Assembly: GCA_031549085.1 (NCBI GenBank) | Contig: JAVBQL010000009.1 | Span: forward strand, 1 to 64,000 | Direction of reading: 5' to 3' | Length of the DNA stretch: 64,000 nt | Origin: JAVBQL01 sp031549085 | Lineage (GTDB): Bacteria > Spirochaetota > GWE2-31-10 > MWDO01 | Part shown: piece by piece, positions 25,717 through 35,644 of the stretch | Layout of the letters: every line of letters starts with the position of its first letter | How positions within the stretch are numbered: the first letter of the stretch is position 1 | The notes under the pieces: model-generated | What the model was told of the DNA's origin: nothing | The model's database searches: none | What the model saw: only the letters and a program-made list of their open reading frames with translations | Program-made: the position numbers and the translations under genes

Positions 25717-26111
25717 AGTTAAAGAGAAGAAAAGTTGGCGGACCAAAGGTCCCAGTGAGTGCAATGTCCGATATTGGGTTTCTGCTTCTTATATTTATAA
25801 TGCTTGTTACACTTATAAATTATCGAAAAGAGATAAAAATTGATTACCCTGAAGCCAAAAACTATGAGATAACAAATGCAGAGAAGAATTTTGAGATATG
25901 GGTGCAGGTTGATGGAACAATATTTTATGACGGCAAAGTTGTAACCTCGAAAATTTTGGAAGAGCTTATAGTTGATGCAGTACAGAAAAATCCAGAGGTT
26001 AGAATACATGTGTTAGCAGATAAAAATACAAAATATAGAGATATAAATGAGATTATGAAAGTTTTGCAGCTGCTTCAGCATAGAGTTGTCTCCCTTGTGG
26101 TAAAAGATTAG
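25713..26111 (+). CDS. exbD: ExbD/TolR-family biopolymer transport protein (second copy)
   Basis: A protein of 132 residues. The N-terminus VPVSAMSDIGFLLLIFIML carries the conserved Asp of the ExbD helix (about residue 21). The periplasmic domain ends VRIHVLADKNTKYRDINEIM, the typical ExbD motif. It overlaps the first exbD (ATGA) and differs from it clearly, so the pair may form a hetero-ExbD complex. Confidence 0.9.
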   Translation: MKLKRRKVGGPKVPVSAMSDIGFLLLIFIMLVTLINYRKEIKIDYPEAKNYEITNAEKNFEIWVQVDGTIFYDGKVVTSKILEELIVDAVQKNPEVRIHVLADKNTKYRDINEIMKVLQLLQHRVVSLVVKD

Positions 26112-26123
26112 GAGGCGTTTCTT

Positions 26124-26741
26124 ATGAAGTTCCAAAAAGATAAAATTATTGATTTTTTTAAACATCATATAAGAGAAACGATCATACTTTTCGTTTTGCT
26201 TATCCATTTAATAGTCATATTTCATGTCGCTATAAATGTTCAATCTGATGACCCACAAAAAAGAGTAAATGAACTGTTTAAGATGGTAGATGTTGAAGTC
26301 TATATACCGCCACCGCCTCCAGAAGAAAAAAAAGAGATAAAAGAGGAGAAAAAAGAGGAAGAGACAATAATTGTATCAAAACAAGATGCTATAACTGAGA
26401 GTGTAATAGAGACTAATAAAGAGGTGCAAGAGACAGAGATTGAGTTTCTTCCACAGCATAAGATATCAGAAATACCGATTCTTCCAAGAGATGAGATTAT
26501 TAGTCGTGTAATCTATCCTGCGGGAGCAAAAAAACAAGAAATTGAGGGGATTGTATATTTAGAACTTTTTATAGATCAAGAGGGGAATATCAAACATATA
26601 GAGGTTCTAAAAGACCCAGGCTATGGCTTTGCAGAGGCAGCAAAAGAGGCTTTGAAAGGAATAAAGTGCATTCCAGCAAAAGCTAATGGTGTTCCTGTTG
26701 CAGTAAAGTTTCGCTACCCAATTAGATTCTCATTAAAATAA
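26124..26741 (+). CDS. tonB: TonB-family energy transducer
   Basis: A protein of 205 residues with one N-terminal helix (about 19-39), a proline-rich IPPPPPEEKK then Lys/Glu-rich spacer (about 60-85), and a C-terminal TonB domain (about 125-205; ISRVIYPAGAKKQEIEGIV, LELFIDQEGNIKHIEV, FAEAAKEALKGIKCIPAK). It contacts outer-membrane receptors. AGGAGGC precedes the ATG. It ends the Ton operon; no TonB-dependent receptor is in the window. Confidence 0.92.
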   Translation: MKFQKDKIIDFFKHHIRETIILFVLLIHLIVIFHVAINVQSDDPQKRVNELFKMVDVEVYIPPPPPEEKKEIKEEKKEEETIIVSKQDAITESVIETNKEVQETEIEFLPQHKISEIPILPRDEIISRVIYPAGAKKQEIEGIVYLELFIDQEGNIKHIEVLKDPGYGFAEAAKEALKGIKCIPAKANGVPVAVKFRYPIRFSLK

Positions 26742-26774
26742 TTCTATTATTTCTTCATAATTATTATAACTATC

Positions 26775-26903
26775 TATATTTTTTCTAATATATCCTCTTG
26801 TAGTGATGCAGGATTACCAATTATTAATATAAAGAGATAGCTTTTTTCTTCAAGCGATATTAAATTATTAGATAAAGTGCTATTTTTAGTTATAAAAAGA
26901 TGC
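26775..26903 (-). pseudogene. Protein-like open stretch, probable gene remnant
   Basis: A 42-codon frame bounded by stops, with no start codon or ribosome-binding site, encodes a sequence that looks natural: SLEEKSYLFILIIGNPASLQ followed by EDILEKI and a stop. It reads like the last part of a lost gene. The family is unknown. Confidence 0.35.
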
Positions 26904-27159
26904 TAGTATTGAAAAAAAATAAAAAATTTTTATTTTTTTTTATTTTTGCTATTTTTCTTGCATATTGCATTTAATATCTGCTATAATGTGGGTTGGAAAC
27001 TTATATTATAATAAAAAAGTACTTTTCATTTTTCGTAACTAATATAATTATTGGTGTCAATATATGAATCATGTCGATATTATATATATGATTACTTTTA
27101 ACTATATTTTATAGTCTATATTATGTTTTTTTATATATATGAAGGGAGGTATTTTTTTT
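26904..27159. other. AT-rich leader before the giant GH13 gene
   Basis: No gene is visible. The stretch contains long A/T runs and several TATAAT-like hexamers (for example near 26981 and 27011), so promoters are likely here but cannot be pinned down. GGGAGG at about 27144 serves the next gene. Confidence 0.35.
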
Positions 27160-30100
27160 ATGGTTAAGAAATTTCATTTTATGGTTGTGATTTTTGCAGT
27201 TCTTATGCTTTTTGCCTGCGAAAATCAAAGTTTGGCAGATTTTGAAATAGATAGTCCAAACACAGAAGCTGTGCTATCTGATGTAGCTAAAGCAACCACA
27301 CCAGCTAGTGGGGCATACTCACCAGTTGATCAGGCAAATTGGTCAAGTCAGACATTTGCGCTTGGTGCTAATTTTAATGGTACTACAGTAGAGTTTGCTG
27401 TATATTCTAAAAATGCGACAAGAGTTTTACTTGAAATATATACTGCAAAGTCCGGTGTAGATGCTGCCTATGAATATGTTATGGTTAAAAACGTAACAGA
27501 GGGCAAGCATATATGGAGAGCTAAAGTAGCAAGTGTTCCTGCCGGAACTCTATATGGTTTTAGAGTATGGGGACCAAACTGGACATACAGTACTTCATGG
27601 AGTAGAGGCAATAGCTCCGCAGGATTTATTTCTGATTGTGATGCCAATGGTAATAGATTTAATCCAAATAAAGTCCTATTTGATCCATATGCAAAAGAGA
27701 TTTCTCATGACAAGAGCAATCCTACAGTATTGAATGGTGGAGAGAATCATCCAAATGGTGGAATGTTTGGAACTGGAGCAGCAACTTATAATGGGACTGC
27801 AAGAAGAAATTTTGATACTGGTAGATGGGCGCCAAAAGCTGTAGTTGTAAAAGATACAACTTCTACAGGTACGAAACCAGCTATCGCTCAAAAAGATGCA
27901 ATCATTTATGAGGCTCATGTAAGAGGTATATCAAATCACCCTTCAGTTGCAAATCTTAATACAATTCTTAATACAGTTGGAATTACGGCTAGTGCAATTC
28001 CAGCAAGCTACAGAGGAACATACAAAGGTGTAACATATCTTATCCCATATTTCAAATCATTGGGTATCAATACAATTGAGTTCTTACCAGTTCATGAGTC
28101 TGGAGAAAATGATGAAAATCCAAGCAATAAACCAGGCGGAAACTATTGGGGATATATGACTCACGGGTTTTTTGCTCCTGAAAGAAGATACTCATCTGAC
28201 CAATCTATGGGTGGACCAACTAAAGAGTTTAAGGCTATGGTTAAAGCCTTCCATGATGCTGGAATAGAGGTATATCTAGATGTTGTATTCAACCATACTG
28301 GTGAAGGTGGAATTTGGGATGAAGCTGGAACTACAGCTGAACTTACATTCTTAAGAGGTTTTGACAATAGTGAATACTATGCTCTTTGTCCAGATAAAAA
28401 ATTCTATTGGGAATCTACTGGTTGTGGAAACAACTTAAGATGTGATAATGAGCCAGTTAGAAAGTTTATATTAGATTCATTAACTTATTGGATTGATACA
28501 ATGGGTGTTGATGGATTTAGATTTGACTTAGCTCCTGTATTGGGGAGGGTAAAAGTTGGTGACAATTGGCAATTTCAACAAAATGCTCAAACAATTGTTG
28601 ATATAGCTAATCTAGGTGTATCAAAAAATATTAAGATGATAGCAGAGGCTTGGGACTGTGAGTGGCCAGGTGGATATCAAGTTGGACAATTCCCTAATAA
28701 CTGGGGTGAATGGAATGGTAGATATAGAGATGCTGCTAGAAAGTTCATCAAAGGTGACTCTGGAATAAATATTGTTCAATATATACATGGTGATTATGAT
28801 AACTTCAATGATCAAGGCGGACCTCATAAATCAGTTAACTTTATAGTTGCTCATGATGGTTTTACTCTAACAGATTTAGTTAGTTATGATAGTAAAAATA
28901 ATGGCGGAGATTGGCCATTTGGACCATCTGATGGTGGTGGAGATGGCAATGAGTCTTGGAGTCATAGCGGAAATCAAGCTCTAAGAAGACAACAATTAAG
29001 AAACTTCTATGTATTACAAATGTTCTCACGCGGTGTTCCTATGATCGTATGGGGAGATGAATTTGGTAGAACTCAAAATGGAAATAACAATCCATACAAT
29101 GTTGACAGCGTTGCAACATGGAGTAACTATAATCAAATAAATACTGATTCTCCTAACGCTGTTGCTACAGGTGGCGGCGGAACATATCACAATAATCTTG
29201 GAACTGATAATAATAGTGATGGGAAAAACAATCTTTTCCTCTTTGCAAGAAATGTAATGAACTTAAGAAAAGATGATGCTACATTGCGAACAGCTAACTA
29301 TACTACTACAAGTTATAGCTATGGAAATTATAATAGTGGAGATAAAACTATATCAGTTAAAATTAGTGGAACTAATAACTATATGTGGTATATTAACAGT
29401 GGGACAGGTACATATAGTATAACACTTCCAGCAGCAGCTAGTGGTAAAAAATGGCTTAGAATTATAGATACTCAAGAGTATTTTGAAAATGCTGGTAATG
29501 ATGGAAAAGACAACTTCTGGGCAGACTCTGAAGCTGCGGCATTTAATGGTGGAACAGGTTATGGTGTAAGTGCAAGAAGTATGGTTGTATTCAAAGAGGG
29601 AACTGTAACAACATCAACTGGTCCTGCTACATTTAGCTCAATTATTCCAGCTAATAATGCAACAGATATTGGTATTGGGGATGATATAGTAATTAAGTTC
29701 TCAGGTAATTTGGATACAAGTGTTAAAGGAACTATAAAATTGGATTTGGTAGCGACATCTACAAGTACTGTTACTATCTCTTCTAGTAAAATTAGTGTAT
29801 CTGGCAATACAATTACAATTGCAAATCCAGCTCTTACAGCAAATAGAAAATATGAGAATATTGTTATTTCTGGATTCAAAGATACAAACGGAAATGATGT
29901 TAGCTATTCAAATGCTAGTTATACATTTAATACAGGTATGAATTTCAAATCAATTACTCCAATAACAGGTTCAACTGGAATTGATCCTACAGCACAAATA
30001 AAAATTGTCTTTGATTCAACAATAGCATCTCAAAAAGGTACTGTAAAAATAGGGAATGTTACTTTTAGTGGTGATGATATTGTTGGTACTGGTTCTTCTA

Positions 30101-33100
30101 CAATTACAATTGCTCCAGGTACAAAACTTAATGGCGGAACTAAATATACAGGTATTACAGTTTCTGGTTTTATAGGTAATAATACAAGTGCTGGAATAGG
30201 GGCTACTATCTACCATAATGATACAACCTATAACTTCACAACAAGTGGAACTGCATCTACCACAACTACTACCATAGCAGGAGTTACACCTAATGCTCCA
30301 ATATTTTCAAAGGCTGGTGTATCTAAAGGTACATATATAATAAAGAGTAACTCTACATCAACAAATATAACCTCATCAACATCAGGTGCTTCTATCTATT
30401 ATACATTAGATGGAACAGATCCTACTTCAAGTTCAACTAGAGTTCTGTTAAGTGGTTCATCTTTAGCTCTTACTCCTACAGGTGGATCTTATGGAAAAGG
30501 TGGATATAAAATAAAGGCAGTTGCTTATAATGGTAAATACTCTTCAGTATCTGAGGAGAGATACCTAATAGTTAGTACTTCTTCTCCTACAATTAATATA
30601 AATGGAAGTGACGTTATGTTGCAGGCATTTAACTGGGAGAGTGCGAAAAATATTACTAAGTGGTATGTTACATTAAAAGAGAATGCAAGTGAAATTCAAA
30701 ATTTCAATTGGGTATGGATGCCTCCACCAACAGATTCATCTGCGGCAGAAGGATACATGCCAAGAAAACTTTTCACTTTTGCTAATAGTTATGGAACATT
30801 GACACAACATAAGAGTGCAGTAACTGCTATAAAAGGTGGAGCTAATAATACAAAACTTATAGCTGACATAGTAGTTAACCATAGAGTTGGGGATAGCAGT
30901 GTATTTGATAGTTTTACAAACCCTGTTTGGAATAAAGATCAAATAGTTCCTCAAAATGAGTGGGGCGGAGCTGGTTCTGGCTGGAATGATACCGGTGCTC
31001 AATTTAGTTCTGCTCGTGATATTGATCATACAGATCCATTAGTTCAAAAAGATATTTTAGATTTACTAGATAAATTGCAAAATATTGCAGGAACTGGAAT
31101 TGGATATGATGGTTGGAGATACGATTATGTTAAAGGCTATACAGGGGAATACATTGGATACTACAATGCAATGAGTAATGCATCTTTCTCAGTAGGTGAG
31201 CTTTGGGAAGATGGTGCACCGCAAGATAATCTTAATAGTTGGGTAACAAAAACAGGATCTGGCGGAACTAAATCTATGATTTTTGATTTCTCTTTGAAGA
31301 ATGATATGAATACTATTTTTGGCTGGTATGATACTAGTAAGACTGTTGCTGGTAGCAACAATTTATCTGGACTTAAGAGAACTGATGCTACTAAACAGAC
31401 AGGTTATGTTGGTTGGGCTCCAGAGAACTCTGTAACATTTGTTGATAACCATGACACTGGAAGTACTCAAAAGCACTGGGCATTGAATGGTGACAAGGTT
31501 TACCTTGCTTATGTTTATACATTAACTCAATCTGGTATACCATGTGTTTTCTGGGATCACTACTTTGATTGGAATGATGCAAGTAATACTAGCAAAATTG
31601 GTAGTGGCAAAACTATGCAAAACCATATAAAAGAGCTTATTAATATAAGAAGAGCTGCAGGTGTAACAAACAAGAGCACAGTGGTTACTCAAACTTCAAG
31701 CAGTAATGTGTACTCTGCTAAGGTTGGTGACAATCTATATGTTAAGATAGGAAGTGGGACTTGGTCTCCATCTTCAGTAAGTGGTTGGAGTATATATTCT
31801 GGTAACAATTTTGCAGTATGGTATAATGCACCATCTACAACAACTACTACAGTTGCTAATGCTGCATTTAAATCAATTGTTCCAGCTACTAATGCGAAAG
31901 ATGTTGATATTACTGAAGATCTAATAATTAAGTTCACAAGTACTTTAGATCCAAATATAAAGGGAACCGTAACATTAGATTTGATGGCAACATCTACTAC
32001 TACTAATACTTATAGTGGTAGTAATATAACTATCTCAGGTGACACAATTACAGTTAGCCATGCTAAATTCACAACAAATAGAAGGTATGCTAATCTTGTG
32101 ATTTCTGGATTTAAAGATGCAAATGGAAATGATATTAATTATTCAAATGCTAACTATACATTTAATACAGGTACTAACTTTAAATCAACTATTCCAGCTA
32201 CTGGAGAGACAGGTGTCGATCCTACTGCTCTAATAAAAATTGTATTTGATACAGCATTTACTACTTCAACAAAAGGAACTGTAAAAATAGGGAATGTTAC
32301 TTTTAGTGGTACTGATATTACTAGTTTAACATCTTCTACAATTACTATTAATCCTGGTACAAAACTTGCAAGTGGAACTAAATATACTGGTATTACAGTT
32401 TCTGGTTTTATAGCTAGTAGTACAAGTCCAGGTGTTGGAGCTACTATCTCTTATAGTGATGCAAGTTATACATTTACAACAAGTGGTTCTGCATCAGGAA
32501 CAACAACAACGACTACTACAATTGCATCTGGTAGTGCAACATTTAGCTCAATTACTCCAGTTAATAATGCAAAAGATATTGATATTGGAGATAGTATAGT
32601 AATCAAGTTCTCAAAGAATTTGGATACAAGTGTAAAAGGGTCTGTAAAATTGAATTTGGTAGCGACATCTACTAGCACTGTTACTTTTTCTGCTAGTAAA
32701 ATTAGCGTATCTGGCAACTCAATTACAATTACAAATCCAGCTCTAACAGCAAATAGAAAGTATGAAAATATTGATATTTCTGGATTCAAAGATATAAGTG
32801 GTAATGATGTTAGTTATTCAAATGCTAGCTATACATTTAATACAGGTATGAACTTCAAATCAATTACTCCTGTTACTGGTGCAACTGGTATTGATCCTAC
32901 TGCCCAAATAAAAATTGTATTTGATTCAACGATAGCATCTCAAAAAGGTACTGTAAAAATAGGGAATGTTACTTTCAGTGGTGATGATATTGTAGGGTTA
33001 GGCTCTTCTACTATTACAATTGATCCAGGTACAAAACTTGCAAGTGGAACTAAATATACTGGTATTACAGTTTCTGGTTTTATAGGAAACAATACAAGTG

Positions 33101-33858
33101 CTGGAATAGGGGCTACTATCTATCATAGTGATACAACCTATAATTTCACAACAAGTGGAACTGCATCAGGAACAACAACTACTACAATTGCATCTGGTGT
33201 TTCATTTAGTTCAATTACACCAGCTAATAGTGCAAAAGATGTTAGTCTTTCAGAAAATTTAGTAATTAAATTTTCAAGTAATCTAGATACAAGTACAATG
33301 GGAACTGTAAAGTTGACTCTAATGGGTGGTTCTAAAGGAAATACTCCAAGCGTTATCGCTTTTCCTGTTAGTAAGGTTACTATATCTGGCAACACAATTA
33401 CAGTTAGTAATCCAGCTCTAACAGCAAATAGAAGGTATGTGAGTATAGATGTTTCTGGTTTTAAAGGTACAAATGGAGCAGCTGTTAATTATACGAATAA
33501 TAATTATTCATTCAATACTTGTATGAACTTTAAATCAATTACTCCAGCTACAGGATCAACAGCTATTGATCGTACTGCTCAAATAAAAATTGTATTTGAT
33601 TCAACAATAGCTTCCTCTACTATAGGTACTGTAAAAATAGGTAATGTTACTTTTAGTGGCAGTGATATTGCAAGTGTAGGATCTTCTACGATTACAATTA
33701 ACCCTGGAACTAAACTTGCTGCGAATACAACATACACTGGCATTATGGTTTCTGGCTTCATAGGAAACGACGATGCTGTTACACAAAGTGGAACTGGAGC
33801 AGGAGTTGGAGCGACCATCTATCATAATGATGCTGCTTATAGTTTCAAAACTCAATAG
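27160..33858 (+). CDS. Giant surface lipoprotein with two GH13 catalytic domains (debranching type plus alpha-amylase) and Ig-like repeats
   Basis: A protein of 2232 residues; the ATG at 27160 follows GGGAGG. It has a lipoprotein signal (LMLFACENQ). A CBM48/isoamylase-type N domain (about 55-215) leads into a debranching GH13 barrel (about 245-800; YEAHVRGIS, GFRFDLAP with nucleophile Asp near 455, AEAWD with Glu near 493, VAHDGFTLTD). Two Ig-like modules (about 822-1028) and a chitobiase-C-like module (YYTLDGTDPTSSST, about 1044-1140) follow. The second GH13 is an alpha-amylase (about 1147-1557; IADIVVNH, GWRYDYVKG, VGELWEDG, FVDNHDTGS). Six more Ig-like modules end it, separated by Thr-rich linkers. 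It probably degrades glycogen or starch at the cell surface. A GH13 fusion of this order is unusual. Confidence 0.9.
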   Translation: MVKKFHFMVVIFAVLMLFACENQSLADFEIDSPNTEAVLSDVAKATTPASGAYSPVDQANWSSQTFALGANFNGTTVEFAVYSKNATRVLLEIYTAKSGVDAAYEYVMVKNVTEGKHIWRAKVASVPAGTLYGFRVWGPNWTYSTSWSRGNSSAGFISDCDANGNRFNPNKVLFDPYAKEISHDKSNPTVLNGGENHPNGGMFGTGAATYNGTARRNFDTGRWAPKAVVVKDTTSTGTKPAIAQKDAIIYEAHVRGISNHPSVANLNTILNTVGITASAIPASYRGTYKGVTYLIPYFKSLGINTIEFLPVHESGENDENPSNKPGGNYWGYMTHGFFAPERRYSSDQSMGGPTKEFKAMVKAFHDAGIEVYLDVVFNHTGEGGIWDEAGTTAELTFLRGFDNSEYYALCPDKKFYWESTGCGNNLRCDNEPVRKFILDSLTYWIDTMGVDGFRFDLAPVLGRVKVGDNWQFQQNAQTIVDIANLGVSKNIKMIAEAWDCEWPGGYQVGQFPNNWGEWNGRYRDAARKFIKGDSGINIVQYIHGDYDNFNDQGGPHKSVNFIVAHDGFTLTDLVSYDSKNNGGDWPFGPSDGGGDGNESWSHSGNQALRRQQLRNFYVLQMFSRGVPMIVWGDEFGRTQNGNNNPYNVDSVATWSNYNQINTDSPNAVATGGGGTYHNNLGTDNNSDGKNNLFLFARNVMNLRKDDATLRTANYTTTSYSYGNYNSGDKTISVKISGTNNYMWYINSGTGTYSITLPAAASGKKWLRIIDTQEYFENAGNDGKDNFWADSEAAAFNGGTGYGVSARSMVVFKEGTVTTSTGPATFSSIIPANNATDIGIGDDIVIKFSGNLDTSVKGTIKLDLVATSTSTVTISSSKISVSGNTITIANPALTANRKYENIVISGFKDTNGNDVSYSNASYTFNTGMNFKSITPITGSTGIDPTAQIKIVFDSTIASQKGTVKIGNVTFSGDDIVGTGSSTITIAPGTKLNGGTKYTGITVSGFIGNNTSAGIGATIYHNDTTYNFTTSGTASTTTTTIAGVTPNAPIFSKAGVSKGTYIIKSNSTSTNITSSTSGASIYYTLDGTDPTSSSTRVLLSGSSLALTPTGGSYGKGGYKIKAVAYNGKYSSVSEERYLIVSTSSPTININGSDVMLQAFNWESAKNITKWYVTLKENASEIQNFNWVWMPPPTDSSAAEGYMPRKLFTFANSYGTLTQHKSAVTAIKGGANNTKLIADIVVNHRVGDSSVFDSFTNPVWNKDQIVPQNEWGGAGSGWNDTGAQFSSARDIDHTDPLVQKDILDLLDKLQNIAGTGIGYDGWRYDYVKGYTGEYIGYYNAMSNASFSVGELWEDGAPQDNLNSWVTKTGSGGTKSMIFDFSLKNDMNTIFGWYDTSKTVAGSNNLSGLKRTDATKQTGYVGWAPENSVTFVDNHDTGSTQKHWALNGDKVYLAYVYTLTQSGIPCVFWDHYFDWNDASNTSKIGSGKTMQNHIKELINIRRAAGVTNKSTVVTQTSSSNVYSAKVGDNLYVKIGSGTWSPSSVSGWSIYSGNNFAVWYNAPSTTTTTVANAAFKSIVPATNAKDVDITEDLIIKFTSTLDPNIKGTVTLDLMATSTTTNTYSGSNITISGDTITVSHAKFTTNRRYANLVISGFKDANGNDINYSNANYTFNTGTNFKSTIPATGETGVDPTALIKIVFDTAFTTSTKGTVKIGNVTFSGTDITSLTSSTITINPGTKLASGTKYTGITVSGFIASSTSPGVGATISYSDASYTFTTSGSASGTTTTTTTIASGSATFSSITPVNNAKDIDIGDSIVIKFSKNLDTSVKGSVKLNLVATSTSTVTFSASKISVSGNSITITNPALTANRKYENIDISGFKDISGNDVSYSNASYTFNTGMNFKSITPVTGATGIDPTAQIKIVFDSTIASQKGTVKIGNVTFSGDDIVGLGSSTITIDPGTKLASGTKYTGITVSGFIGNNTSAGIGATIYHSDTTYNFTTSGTASGTTTTTIASGVSFSSITPANSAKDVSLSENLVIKFSSNLDTSTMGTVKLTLMGGSKGNTPSVIAFPVSKVTISGNTITVSNPALTANRRYVSIDVSGFKGTNGAAVNYTNNNYSFNTCMNFKSITPATGSTAIDRTAQIKIVFDSTIASSTIGTVKIGNVTFSGSDIASVGSSTITINPGTKLAANTTYTGIMVSGFIGNDDAVTQSGTGAGVGATIYHNDAAYSFKTQ
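29625..30243 (+). repeat. Ig-like (Big_5 type) repeat pair, copy set A
   Basis: Two adjacent modules, each about 100 codons. Shared marks are FSSI.P..NA.DI, NTITIANPALTANRKYENI, GFKDTNGNDVSY, then ATGID/STGID, KIVFDSTIASQKGTVKIGNV and TKYTGITVSGF. DNA is closely similar to 32535-33160, which points to recent duplication. Confidence 0.85.
31857..33858 (+). repeat. Six further Ig-like modules (three pairs), copy set B
   Basis: Three tandem copies of the same module pair start near 31857, 32535 and 33195. The middle pair is nearly the same as 29625-30243 at DNA level. The pairs are joined by ACA/ACT threonine runs encoding TTTTT-IAS linkers. The last pair carries a small insertion near its end (about 33770). 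Confidence 0.85.
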
Positions 33859-33884
33859 GTTATGGCCTATAAGAGTAAACTCAT

Positions 33885-33913
33885 AAAGGTGGGACAATGT
33901 CCCACCTTTTTAT
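33885..33913 (+). terminator. Terminator after the giant GH13 gene
   Basis: A perfect 11-bp stem, AAAGGTGGGAC with GTCCCACCTTT, three-base loop, then T run. It lies 27 bases past the stop. Confidence 0.9.
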
Positions 33914-33968
33914 AGTATAGATTACTATTAAGTTTTTTATGTTTTTTATTTATTTTTGAGGTATAATT

Positions 33969-35192
33969 ATGAAAAAATTGTTTGTTTTACTGGCACTATT
34001 TATATTTTTAATCTCTTGTACAGAAGCAGAGAATCCTACACCTATTGTCAATGTTATCGTTCCAACAAGTGATGTTAGTGTAATTGGAGATATAATTTAT
34101 GTATCTACATTTGGAGATAATTCTAACGACGGGACAAAAAATAAACCATTCAAAACTATTCAAAAAGCTGTAGATAGTGTATCAAAAGATAAAAAAACTA
34201 TATATGTTGCATGTGGTATTTACGATGGAAGAGTTATTTTAGAAGAGACTTCTGATTCGATTCCTATAGTTATAGAGGGTGGATACAATGATACTTTTAC
34301 AGGACGTAATAAGAATTATCAAACTGTAATAGGCAGGAAAACAGAACCAGCAGTGGATATTGCCATTGCAGGGAGAATAAATGTTGCTAAAGATAGAAAA
34401 TTAACAGTTAGAAATCTTACTGTTAATGGAGTATTTAATGGTAATATGTCTTGTGGGATATATTCAACAGGAATTCTTATTGTTGATAACTGTAAAATAG
34501 TTGGATTATATAATGATACAATGGATGATACGTTTGGCCCCCTATCAGACGATGAAGCTTGTGGTATATATTCTAACAATGATAAGATTGATGAATATTA
34601 TAGCAGCTTAGAAATTATTGGTAGTGATACTATTATTTGTGGTGCAATTGGACCAGCAGTTAGTGTTAATAGTCTCTGTTATGGAATACTTGTTAAGAAC
34701 AATTACACCAATATAAAAGATGGTATAGTATATGGTTTGTATCTACTAACAGAACAGACAGGAATGGCTACAGGTATAAAGTTTGATAGTAGCGGCACCA
34801 ACAACTATATTTCAAACACAAAAGTCATTGGTTCATATAGTTCAAACATATTTAATTCTACCTATGGCATAGATAATCATAGCAACCTAAGAATTTCAAA
34901 TTGCGAAGTTTATGGTATTTTAGATTCCTCATGTGATATTACTTCCTATAAGTCCTATGGAATACATAATTATAAATATCATAATACCGAAACTTACAAT
35001 TATGAGATCGGAATTATGGCTATAGAATCCTCTCAAATATACGGAGCAAGAAATAGCACTTGGAATAGTTCAACAGACATTCAAGGGATAAATAATCAAG
35101 ATGCCATTATTTACAGGGTAGGCTCCGGTATTCTAAAGAACAACTATGAAGATAATAGTAACGACTGGAATTCTTTTGCTTGGTCTAATTAA
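33969..35192 (+). CDS. Lipoprotein with right-handed beta-helix (DUF1565-type) repeats
   Basis: A protein of 407 residues. The signal peptide ends in FLISCTEAE (lipobox Cys near residue 17). A DUF1565 start, IYVSTFGDNSNDGTKNKPFK, is followed by TIQKAVD, then beta-helix repeats with short Asn/Gly turns (LTVRNLTVNGVFNG, LIVDNCKIVGLYND, LEIIGSD). Such proteins form elongated surface stalks or polysaccharide binders; no lyase active site is recognisable. The 1882-residue protein at 55193 has the same DUF1565 entry motif. GAGG precedes the ATG. Confidence 0.78.
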   Translation: MKKLFVLLALFIFLISCTEAENPTPIVNVIVPTSDVSVIGDIIYVSTFGDNSNDGTKNKPFKTIQKAVDSVSKDKKTIYVACGIYDGRVILEETSDSIPIVIEGGYNDTFTGRNKNYQTVIGRKTEPAVDIAIAGRINVAKDRKLTVRNLTVNGVFNGNMSCGIYSTGILIVDNCKIVGLYNDTMDDTFGPLSDDEACGIYSNNDKIDEYYSSLEIIGSDTIICGAIGPAVSVNSLCYGILVKNNYTNIKDGIVYGLYLLTEQTGMATGIKFDSSGTNNYISNTKVIGSYSSNIFNSTYGIDNHSNLRISNCEVYGILDSSCDITSYKSYGIHNYKYHNTETYNYEIGIMAIESSQIYGARNSTWNSSTDIQGINNQDAIIYRVGSGILKNNYEDNSNDWNSFAWSN

Positions 35193-35208
35193 AATATTAT
35201 TTGTATGT

Positions 35209-35246
35209 TAAAATAGCAAGATTCTTAACAGTTCTTGCTATTTTTT
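35209..35246 (+). terminator. Terminator after the beta-helix lipoprotein
   Basis: AAAATAGCAAGA pairs with TCTTGCTATTTT around TTCTTAACAGT-type loop bases and ends in a T run, 17 bases after the stop. Confidence 0.85.
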
Positions 35247-35413
35247 ATATAGTTTTAAATTATTCATAGAGTAGAGTTTTTTTAAGAGATTAGATATAGT
35301 TAAGCATTTATAGTATGATCATTCCATAGTAATTTTAAAAGAGTTTTGATATTACTTTCTTAATTTTAAAATTTGTTGTCATATTATGATATTATTTTAT
35401 ATAAAAAGTAATT

Positions 35414-35494
35414 TCAAGAGCATGCTTTTTGTCTTTCTAACTCTGCAACTATCTTTTGCTTATCATCACCATATTTTTTAATAATTTTATATTA
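35414..35494 (-). pseudogene. Short protein-like remnant
   Basis: A 25-codon frame on the minus strand between stops reads KKYGDDKQKIVAELERQKAC and then Ser-stop. Composition looks coding, but there is no start. The rest of the 35247-35644 gap holds only AT-rich DNA and an inverted repeat (AAAATTGGTA near 35545 with TACCAATTTT near 35585) that may act on fabH. Confidence 0.3.
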
Positions 35495-35644
35495 AGAATT
35501 ATTTTAAAAAAATGTATCATAATAAGGATGACTAACTAATAAAAAATTGGTATATTTTAGACTAAAATATGGTTAAAAAATATTTACCAATTTTATTTAT
35601 TTTGATATAAATTATGACCACATAGTCATTTTTTGGAGTGTTTA

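Noticed and set aside
29625..33858. CRISPR-like or satellite repeat array
   Set aside because: The repeats are about 300 bases, in frame and encode Ig-like modules of one protein.
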